In this document: positions 15,414 to 21,287 of the stretch, in pieces
Layout of the letters: each line of letters opens with the position of its first letter
Position numbering within the stretch: position 1 is the first letter of the stretch
Source of the DNA: Clostridiales bacterium
GTDB taxonomy: Bacteria > Bacillota > Clostridia > Lachnospirales > CAG-274
Length of the DNA stretch: 21,287 nt
NCBI GenBank assembly: GCA_021203425.1
Contig: JAJQBF010000089.1
Location: 1-21,287, forward strand
Direction of reading: 5' to 3'
Made by a program: the position numbers and the translations under genes
The notes under the pieces: generated by a model
What the model was told of the DNA's origin: nothing
Seen by the model: the letters and a program-made list of their open reading frames with translations, nothing else
Database searches by the model: none

Positions 15414-15701
15414 ATGATTATTGACGATAAATTAATAGATTATCTTGAAGAACTTTCAAGGCTCCGTCTTACAGATGAAGAAAGAGAAAAGGAAAAGACA
15501 GATTTGTCTAAAATAATAAGCTATGTTGACAAGCTGAATGAACTTGACACAACAGAGCGTGAAGCAATGAGTCACCCCTTTGATTATACAAACAATTTCA
15601 GAGTTGACGAGGCAAAGCCGTCATTTGACAGAGATTTGATTTTACAGAATGCGCCTAAAAAGAAGGACGGCTGTTTCCAAGTACCTAAGACGGTTGAATA
15701 A
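15414..15701 (+). CDS. gatC: Asp/Glu-tRNA amidotransferase subunit C
   Basis: Small subunit (95 residues, normal length) that wraps around and stabilises the GatA-GatB interface. Family features: the N-terminal helix LIDYLEELSRLRLTDEEREK, then ISYVDKLNELDT and the proline-rich MSHPFDYTNNFRVDE, ending in GCFQVPKTVE. It lies 27 bp after aspS and 14 bp before gatA, with an AAAGG-containing ribosome binding site. Confidence 0.95.
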   Translation: MIIDDKLIDYLEELSRLRLTDEEREKEKTDLSKIISYVDKLNELDTTEREAMSHPFDYTNNFRVDEAKPSFDRDLILQNAPKKKDGCFQVPKTVE

Positions 15702-15715
15702 GGAGGGCTGACAAA

Positions 15716-17194
15716 ATGGATTTTTACAGCAAAACCGCCCTTGAAATAGGGCAGATGATAAAAAATAAAGAAATAAGCTCCGTTGAAGTCACGAAAGCTT
15801 ATATTGAAAATATAAAAACAAAGGATAAGGATATAAACAGTTTTGTAACGGTTTTGGAAGACGAGGCTTTAAAACAGGCGGAAGAGGTTCAGGAGAAAAT
15901 CGATTCGGGAGAGCTTTCCTCACCTCTTGCCGGTGTTCCCGTGGCAATTAAGGACAATATTTGTACTAAGGATATTCTTACAACCTGTTCCTCAAAAATG
16001 CTTTACAACTTCAAGCCCCCTTATGATGCGGCGGTTACAGAGAAGATAAAAGCTTTGGGGGGAGTTATTGTCGGAAAAACAAATCTTGACGAATTTGCTA
16101 TGGGGGGTTCAACGGAAACATCTTACTTCGGAGTTACCAAAAACCCCTTCGACCTTGAAAGAGTTTCCGGCGGTTCCTCAGGCGGCTCGGCGGCGGCTGT
16201 TGCGACAGGGCTTGTACCCTATGCCTTAGGCTCGGACACAGGCGGCTCAATTCGTCAGCCCTGTTCTTTCTGCGGAGTAAGCGGCATAAAGCCGACCTAC
16301 GGCGGAGTTTCACGCTACGGTCTTGTTGCCTTTGCCTCTTCTCTTGACCAGATAGGTCCCATAGGAAAGGATATAAAAGACTGTGCCGAAATTCTTTCGG
16401 CAATTTCAGGTCACGACAAGAGAGACTCAACCTCGGTAAAGGGTTTCGGCTATGACTTTTCAGCCTCTTTTGACGGCGATGTTAAGGGACTTAAAATAGG
16501 AATCCCTACGAATTATTACGGCAGCGGTCTTGACAGCGAGGTTAAAACAGCTGTTTTGGCGACAGCTGACAAGCTTAAGGATATGGGGGCGGAAATTTGC
16601 GAATTTGAAATGCCTATTGTTGATTATGCAATTCCGGCATATTATATAATCGCCTGTGCCGAGGCAAGCTCAAACTTAAGCCGTTATGACGGCATAAAAT
16701 ACGGCTACAGAAGCCCCAACGGTGAATCCCTCTTAGATGTTTTCTTTAATTCAAGAAGTGAGGGTTTCGGCATAGAAGTTAAAAGACGTATTATGTTGGG
16801 CTCCTTCGTTTTAAGCTCCGGCTATTATGATGCCTACTATAAAAAAGGTCTTCAGGTAAGAGGTCTTATAAAGGACAGCTTTAACGAGGCTTTTGAAAAA
16901 TATGATATGATACTTTCTCCTATTGCGCCTACAACGGCATTTAAAATAGGCGAAAATATTTCGGATCCCCTTAAGATGTATCTGGGAGATATATATACGG
17001 TTTCCGTAAACCTGGCAGGCATTCCCACTGTCAGTCTGCCCTGCGGATATGACGGCAAGGGTCTGCCTATAGGTATGCAGCTTATAGGTCAAAGCTTTTC
17101 AGAAAGCAAGCTTGTTAAAGCTGCCTATGCTTATCAGCAGGAAACGGATTTCCACAAAAAAGCCTTTGAAATTATGAAAGGAGGCTGTTTATAA
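15716..17194 (+). CDS. gatA: Asp/Glu-tRNA amidotransferase subunit A (glutamine amidase)
   Basis: Releases ammonia from glutamine and passes it to GatB, which amidates Asp-tRNA(Asn) or Glu-tRNA(Gln). It has 492 residues and an amidase-signature fold. The Ser-cisSer-Lys triad is visible: Lys79 in PVAIKDN, Ser154 in SGGSSGGSAA, and nucleophile Ser178 in DTGGSIRQP. The ribosome binding site AAGGAGGG precedes the ATG at a good distance. The stop codon overlaps the gatB start by one base (TAATG), so the two subunits are co-translated. Confidence 0.97.
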   Translation: MDFYSKTALEIGQMIKNKEISSVEVTKAYIENIKTKDKDINSFVTVLEDEALKQAEEVQEKIDSGELSSPLAGVPVAIKDNICTKDILTTCSSKMLYNFKPPYDAAVTEKIKALGGVIVGKTNLDEFAMGGSTETSYFGVTKNPFDLERVSGGSSGGSAAAVATGLVPYALGSDTGGSIRQPCSFCGVSGIKPTYGGVSRYGLVAFASSLDQIGPIGKDIKDCAEILSAISGHDKRDSTSVKGFGYDFSASFDGDVKGLKIGIPTNYYGSGLDSEVKTAVLATADKLKDMGAEICEFEMPIVDYAIPAYYIIACAEASSNLSRYDGIKYGYRSPNGESLLDVFFNSRSEGFGIEVKRRIMLGSFVLSSGYYDAYYKKGLQVRGLIKDSFNEAFEKYDMILSPIAPTTAFKIGENISDPLKMYLGDIYTVSVNLAGIPTVSLPCGYDGKGLPIGMQLIGQSFSESKLVKAAYAYQQETDFHKKAFEIMKGGCL

Positions 17195-18627
17195 TGACTT
17201 GGGAAACAGTTATAGGTCTTGAGGTTCACGTGGAGCTTGCCACGAAATCGAAAATTTTCTGCTCCTGTACAACGGAGTTCGGCGGAGCACCGAATACACA
17301 CGTCTGCCCGGTATGCAGCGGTCTGCCCGGAGTTTTGCCTACACTTAACAAAAGTGTTGTTGAGTTTGCCGTTAAAACAGGCTTGGCAACAAACTGTGAA
17401 ATAACGAGATATAATAAATTTGACAGAAAAAACTATTTCTACCCCGACTTGCCCAAGGCTTATCAGGTAAGCCAGCTTTATCTGCCCATATGCCGAAACG
17501 GTCACGTTGATATAGAGGTAAACGGAATTAAAAAATCCACAGGTATTCACGAAATTCATATGGAAGAAGATGCCGGAAAGCTTGTTCACGACCCCTGGGA
17601 GGATTCAACCCTTGTTGACTATAACCGCTGCGGTGTTCCTCTTTTGGAAATAGTTTCCGAGCCCGATTTCAGAAGCGGTGACGAGGTTATAGCTTATCTT
17701 GAAAAGCTTAGAGACACGCTTATTTATTTGGGAGTTTCAGACTGCAAGATGCAGGAAGGCTCAATGAGAGCAGACGTAAACCTTTCCGTTCGTCCGGAAG
17801 GTCAGAAGGAATTCGGAACACGTACCGAAATGAAGAACATCAACTCCTTTAAGGCTATAAGCCGTGCCATAGTTTATGAGGCAAAGCGCCAAATTGAACA
17901 AATTGAAATGGGCAAGAGAGTTATTCAGGAGACGAGACGGTGGGACGAAAACAAGGACGCAACCTATGCAATGCGTTCAAAGGAAAATGCACAGGACTAC
18001 AGGTATTTTCCCGAGCCTGATCTTCTCCCTATAGAAATTTCGGAAGAATGGATTGAAAAAGCAAAGAAGGAAATGCCCGAACTTGCCGATGCAAAAAGAG
18101 TCAGATATGTAGAGGAATTAGGTCTTACGGAATATGACGCAAATGTTCTTACGGCGGAGCACGACCTTGCTATTCTCTTTGAAGAGACAACGGCAGTCTG
18201 CGGTCAGCCCAAAGAGGTCTGCAACCTTATAACAGGCGAGCTTATGCGACTTATAACTGAGGCTCAGACAACGGCGGATAAAATTTCAATTAACCCTAAC
18301 AAAATGGCGAAGATTATAGAGCTTACTGTAGAGGGAAAAATAAACAGAAATGCGGAAAAGCAGGCTTTTGAGGCCTTATTTAAGGAAGATATTGACCCCG
18401 AAACCTATATTAAGGAAAAAGGACTGCTTATGTTAAATGATGACAGCCTTGTTTCCGACACTATAGACGAAGTGATTAAAAATAACCCCAAATCAATAGA
18501 GGATTATAAGGGCGGAAAGCAAAAAGCCTTCGGTTTCCTTGTAGGTCAGACTATGAGGGCTTTAAAGGGTAAGGCAAACCCACAGGCAGTAAACAAAATT
18601 CTTAAAGAAAAGCTTGAAAAGCTCTGA
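17194..18627 (+). CDS. gatB: Asp/Glu-tRNA amidotransferase subunit B
   Basis: Binds the mischarged tRNA, phosphorylates the Asp or Glu carboxylate with ATP, and transfers ammonia delivered from GatA. The 477 residues begin WETVIGLEVHVEL. The zinc-site cysteines are C23, C25, C38 and C41 in FCSCTTEFGG and HVCPVCSGLPG. The cradle motifs DRKNYFYPDLPKAYQVSQ and IHMEEDAGKL are present, and so is the C-terminal YqeY-like tail that contacts tRNA (ending AVNKILKEKL). Last gene of the operon; a strong terminator follows within 12 bp. Confidence 0.97.
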   Translation: MTWETVIGLEVHVELATKSKIFCSCTTEFGGAPNTHVCPVCSGLPGVLPTLNKSVVEFAVKTGLATNCEITRYNKFDRKNYFYPDLPKAYQVSQLYLPICRNGHVDIEVNGIKKSTGIHEIHMEEDAGKLVHDPWEDSTLVDYNRCGVPLLEIVSEPDFRSGDEVIAYLEKLRDTLIYLGVSDCKMQEGSMRADVNLSVRPEGQKEFGTRTEMKNINSFKAISRAIVYEAKRQIEQIEMGKRVIQETRRWDENKDATYAMRSKENAQDYRYFPEPDLLPIEISEEWIEKAKKEMPELADAKRVRYVEELGLTEYDANVLTAEHDLAILFEETTAVCGQPKEVCNLITGELMRLITEAQTTADKISINPNKMAKIIELTVEGKINRNAEKQAFEALFKEDIDPETYIKEKGLLMLNDDSLVSDTIDEVIKNNPKSIEDYKGGKQKAFGFLVGQTMRALKGKANPQAVNKILKEKLEKL

Positions 18628-18638
18628 TAAAAATATCA

Positions 18639-18685
18639 AGGGCTGCAAAAATCGAAAATTCGGTTTTGCAGCCCTGTTTTATTTA
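18639..18685. terminator. Bidirectional terminator between gatB and metY
   Basis: A perfect 12-bp stem, AGGGCTGCAAAA (18639-18650) with TTTTGCAGCCCT (18664-18675), is followed by GTTTTATTT on the plus strand. On the minus strand a weaker T-rich stretch follows the same stem. It separates two converging transcription units; its 3' tail overlaps the metY stop codon. Confidence 0.88.
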
Positions 18686-19993
18686 TGAAATTGTCTTAAA
18701 GGCTTCGTCTAAGTCCTGAATTATGTCGTCTATGTTTTCGATTCCTATTGAAAGGCGGATTGTGTTGGGTTTTATGCCCTGGTCAAGCAGTTCTTCCTCT
18801 GTGCACTGGCTGTGAGTGGTTGTAGCAGGGTGTATTACGAGAGATTTAGCATCCGCCACGTTTGCCAAAAGTGAGAAAAGCTCAAGGTTGTCAATAAATT
18901 TTTTGGCATTTTCGGCGCCGCCCTTAATTTCAAAAGTAAATATGGAACCTCCGCCCTTGGGGAAATATTTATTGTAGAGGGCTTTTTGTCTTTCGTCCGT
19001 TGAAACCGCATTGTGATTTACCTTTTCCACAAGAGGGTGGGCGGAAAGGTAGTCAACAACCTTTAATGCATTTTCAACATGGCGTTCAACTCTGAGAGAA
19101 AGGGTTTCAAGCCCCTGAAGGAAGAAGAAAGCGTGGAAGGGGGAGAGGGTAGCCCCTGTGTCTCTTAAGAGAATAGCCCTTATTTTTGTAACGAAGGCTG
19201 CCGCACCTACTGCCTTTGTGAAACTGATTCCGTGGTAGCTTGGGTTAGGTTCTGTAAGTGAGGGAAATTTTCCCGAGGCTTCCCAGTCGAATTTTCCGCT
19301 GTCCACTATAACACCGCCGATTGTTGTTCCGTGACCGCCTATAAATTTTGTTGCCGAGTGAACTACAATGTCGGCACCGTATTCGATTGGTCTTACAAGA
19401 TAGGGGGTTGCAAAAGTGTTGTCCACAACAAGGGGTACTTTATTTTCGTGGGCGATTTTTGCAATGCCTTCGATATCTGCCGCATCGGAATTGGGGTTGC
19501 CCAATGTTTCTATTAAAATTGCCTTTGTGTTTTCCTTTACTGCGTTTCTTACCTCGTCTTCATTGAAAATATCCACAAAAGTGGTTGTTATGCCATATTG
19601 GGGAAGTGTGTGAAGAAGAAGGTTGAAGGAGCCGCCGTAAATGTTCTTTGCGGCTACAATATGATCGCCCTTTTGAGCAAGGTTTTCAACAGTGTAGGTT
19701 ATTGCCGCTGCTCCGGAGGCAACGGCCAAAGCAGCCACACCACCTTCAAGGGCGGCTATTCTCTGTTCAAAAACGTCCTCTGTAGGGTTTGTGAGTCTGC
19801 CGTAAATGTTTCCGGCATCGGTAAGACCGAAACGAGCCGCCGCATGTTCACAGTTTTTAAAAACATAAGAAGAAGTTTGATAAATGGGAACGGCTCTTGC
19901 ATCTGTAACAGGGCCGGGCTTTTCTTGACCTACGTGCAGCTGAAGTGTTTCGAATTTAAAGTTTCTGTTTTCTCTTGATATTTTTTCTGACAT
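18683..19993 (-). CDS. metY: O-acetylhomoserine sulfhydrylase (homocysteine synthase)
   Basis: PLP enzyme that makes L-homocysteine from O-acetyl-L-homoserine and sulfide, the direct-sulfhydrylation route to methionine. Its 436 residues match the long MetY form rather than the ~380-residue cystathionine synthases. Visible features: LHVGQEKPGPVTDARAVPIY at the N-terminus, NIYGRLTNPT (62-71), LEGG (82-85) and ASGAAAI (92-98) around the cofactor, D191 in VVDNTFATPYL, and the PLP lysine K216 in HSATKFIGGHG. The C-terminal HPATTTHSQ and TIRLSIGIENIDD are also typical. The start is the ATG at 19993 after AAGGAGGAC. The promoter spacer contains a palindromic operator. The leader (about 50 nt) is too short for a SAM riboswitch. 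metF, the other methionine gene, lies upstream in its own unit. Confidence 0.95.
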   Translation of the reverse strand: MSEKISRENRNFKFETLQLHVGQEKPGPVTDARAVPIYQTSSYVFKNCEHAAARFGLTDAGNIYGRLTNPTEDVFEQRIAALEGGVAALAVASGAAAITYTVENLAQKGDHIVAAKNIYGGSFNLLLHTLPQYGITTTFVDIFNEDEVRNAVKENTKAILIETLGNPNSDAADIEGIAKIAHENKVPLVVDNTFATPYLVRPIEYGADIVVHSATKFIGGHGTTIGGVIVDSGKFDWEASGKFPSLTEPNPSYHGISFTKAVGAAAFVTKIRAILLRDTGATLSPFHAFFFLQGLETLSLRVERHVENALKVVDYLSAHPLVEKVNHNAVSTDERQKALYNKYFPKGGGSIFTFEIKGGAENAKKFIDNLELFSLLANVADAKSLVIHPATTTHSQCTEEELLDQGIKPNTIRLSIGIENIDDIIQDLDEAFKTIS

Positions 19994-20043
19994 ATGTTTG
20001 TCCTCCTTATAATGTACCGTTTTAATATCGGCAGATTTTTATA

Positions 20044-20072
20044 TTAATACCAATTAAGTTGGTATGAATTAA
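20044..20072 (-). promoter_or_regulatory. Candidate metY promoter with palindromic operator in its spacer
   Basis: On the minus strand, TTAATT (20067-20072) and TATTAA (20044-20049) are 17 bp apart. The spacer region holds the perfect inverted repeat ATACCAA-N5-TTGGTAT (20047-20065). An ATACC-GGTAT dyad is of the kind bound by Rrf2-family regulators (CymR, IscR groups), and CymR controls sulfur genes in Firmicutes. The link to that family is inference. The promoter hexamers themselves are weak. Confidence 0.5.
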
Positions 20073-20077
20073 GTTTT

Positions 20078-20125
20078 AAAAAATCGGCAAACAGGATTCG
20101 TTTGAGAAAACGAATCACGTTTACC
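20078..20125 (-). terminator. Intrinsic terminator after metF
   Basis: A long stem of about 18 bp with three mismatches or wobbles (20086-20103 with 20108-20125; core GATTCGTTT/AAACGAATC) and a 4-nt loop, followed on the minus strand by GATTTTTT. It starts 6 bp past the metF stop. On the plus strand CTGTTTTT follows the same stem. Confidence 0.8.
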
Positions 20126-20131
20126 CTGTTT

Positions 20132-20990
20132 TTAAGAAAGCAGTGATGCAATACTGCGGTGAATTTTTGATGCTACGTCCGGCTGATTCATTATGTATAA
20201 ATGAATTCCGTCAACCCCCTGTGTCAGCAGGTCTACAATTTGGTCTACGGCATAAGCTATGCCGGCATCTCTCATTGCCTCTGGTTTGTTTTCGTATTTA
20301 TCCATTATTCTTAAAAATTTTTTGGGAAGTCTTGCCTTGCAGAGGCTTACCATTCTTTCTATTTGGTTTTTGTTTACAACGGGCATTATTCCCGCCTCAA
20401 TAGGCACGTCTATTCCCAAATCTCTTGCTTTTTCGAGAAAATAATAGAAGTCGTCGTTGTCAAAGAAAAGCTGTGATATAAGATGGCTTACTCCGGCGTC
20501 AACCTTTGGACTTGAGGTGCTTAAGATCCTCTCCGAAACTGGGTGCCTCGGGGCGCCCTTCGGGGTAACAGGCTCCGGCGATGTCAAAGTCGCCCTTTTC
20601 TCTGATGTATGTAACCAAATCTTCGGCATATTTAAAATCTTTGCTTAATTTAATCGTGGGGTTTAAGTCGCCTCTTAAGGCAAGAATATTGTCTATGCCG
20701 GCTGATTTATATTCATCGAGAAGAACATCAACGTCTTCTTTATTTAAGCCTATACAGGAAAGGTGGGCAATGCTCTCGATTCCGCAGGCTTTGACTGCCT
20801 TTGCAACATGGAAGGTTTTTTCAAAATTTTCACTTCCGCCGGCGCCGTGGGTTACGCTCATAAAATCCGGCGACAAAACCTTAAGACCGTCAAGTGTTTT
20901 GTAAATTGAATCTATAGGTGCTGTTCTTTTCGGCGGAAAAACCTCAAAGGAATAAACTTGTTTTTCCTTAAATAATTCCGATAATTTCAT
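20132..20990 (-). pseudogene. metF: 5,10-methylenetetrahydrofolate reductase, one-base frameshift
   Basis: MetF reduces methylene-THF to methyl-THF, the methyl donor for methionine synthesis. The ATG at 20990 gives MKLSELFKEKQVYSFEVFPP, the classic MetF start, with SVTHGAGGS, SIAHLSCIGLN and ILALRGD. This frame stops at a TGA (20499-20501) after residue 163 (HLKSK-G-stop). One base earlier the other frame continues as VDAGVSHLISQLFFDNDDFY, IDVPIEAGIMPV and the rest of a normal MetF to 20132. So a single extra base lies within AAAGG (20503-20507). Repaired, the protein has about 285 residues, the usual length, and no other lesion. Everything else is conserved, so the break is either very recent or a sequence error. 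The site reads GGT TGA C. Confidence 0.9.
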
Positions 20991-21022
20991 TTGTCTCATC
21001 TCACTTTGTTTTGATGAAAACA

Positions 21023-21051
21023 AGTATAACAAAAAATTTCACTATAATCAA
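21023..21051 (-). promoter_or_regulatory. Sigma-A promoter of metF
   Basis: On the minus strand, TTGATT (21046-21051), 17 bp, TATACT (21023-21028). The ATG of metF lies about 33 nt downstream of the -10. The leader is too short for a riboswitch. Confidence 0.7.
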
Positions 21052-21091
21052 ATTCCAAAATACTATTGCCCGATATAGGAAAAAGCTATAA

Positions 21092-21260
21092 TCAGGGCAG
21101 TTTAACAGCTATGTGGGTTTTTTGCTTGACGCAATTCTTGAAATACAAAAAGAAACAGACGCTGAGATTAAGGAGGCAAAGCTGTCAAAGATTATAGACA
21201 ATCTGCAAAAAAACCTTAGAAGATGAAGAAGAAACACTGAAAAAAAGTGAGAACCTGTAA
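21092..21260 (+). pseudogene. Possible 3' remnant of an unidentified gene
   Basis: After a TAA at 21089 the frame reads SGQFNSYVGFLLDAILEIQK, then ETDAEIKEAKLSKIIDNLQK, and ends at a TGA (21224). If one A of the A7 run 21207-21213 is skipped, it continues TLEDEEETLKKSENL to a TAA at 21258. The piece is amphipathic and rich in Glu and Lys, like the tail of a helical protein. There is no ATG or ribosome binding site at its front, so it would be a fragment. I do not recognise the family. A/G-rich DNA often gives Lys/Glu-rich frames, so this is tentative. Confidence 0.3.
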
Positions 21261-21284
21261 ATATAAAGGGTTTACATTTTTTAT
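21256..21284 (+). terminator. Weak terminator-like hairpin
   Basis: TGTAAA (21256-21261) pairs with TTTACA (21271-21276) and is followed by TTTTTTATT. The stem is short and low in GC. Its position right at the stop of the remnant gives it some weight. Confidence 0.35.
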
Positions 21285-21287
21285 TAT

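Noticed and set aside
16134..16430. Minus-strand ORF of 98 residues inside gatA
   Set aside because: Antisense to the conserved amidase-signature region; no start signal.

Overview
The window reads as low-GC, Gram-positive Clostridia DNA, perhaps from the Lachnospirales. The grounds are AGGAGG-type ribosome binding sites, heavy use of AGA and ATA codons, a T-box leader, an archaeal-type AspRS followed by gatCAB, and the arrangement CdaR-like regulator - ftsE - ftsX. The taxon is an inference; no 16S or other marker lies in the window.

Layout. (1) 1-3356, minus strand: ftsX (runs off the left edge), ftsE, and a CdaR/PucR-type regulator. FtsX carries an unusual Ala/Glu/Thr-rich extracellular insertion. 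(2) 3631-5685, plus strand: a decayed gene for a membrane-anchored protein with eight RCC1-like repeats, broken by two single-base frameshifts and an amber codon. The amber codon was itself copied by a perfect 114-bp tandem duplication. (3) 5711-12223, plus strand: a sigma-A promoter, a 159-bp MITE-like element with 41-bp imperfect terminal inverted repeats, then a three-gene glycan operon: an ABC-2 permease, its Wzt/TagH-like ATPase, and a 1551-residue fused enzyme (N-terminal repeats, degenerate GT2, GT4, GT2, polysaccharide pyruvyl transferase), ended by a clear terminator. (4) 12281-13596, plus strand: a consensus promoter, an XRE regulator whose HTH needs a -1 shift on a slippery A AAA AAC heptamer, and an overlapping membrane-anchored ImmA/IrrE-type metallopeptidase with a Cys/His tail. 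(5) 13622-18685, plus strand: a promoter, an asparagine-specific T-box (specifier AAC), an extra stem-loop, then aspS-gatC-gatA-gatB and a terminator. This is the indirect route to Asn-tRNA(Asn), and probably also to Gln-tRNA(Gln). (6) 18683-21051, minus strand: metY (O-acetylhomoserine sulfhydrylase), with a palindromic operator inside its promoter spacer, and a frameshifted metF with its own promoter and terminator. (7) 21092-21287: what looks like the tail of a degraded gene.

The feature that runs through the window is single-base damage: indels or nonsense changes in the RCC1-like gene, the XRE gene, metF and perhaps the right-hand remnant, while long genes (ftsE, the 4.7-kb transferase, aspS-gatCAB, metY) stay open. 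Three explanations remain possible: assembly or base-calling errors, real gene decay, and, at the XRE site only, programmed frameshifting. The two best candidates for new biology are the XRE/transmembrane-peptidase pair and the minimal export operon with its fused transferase.
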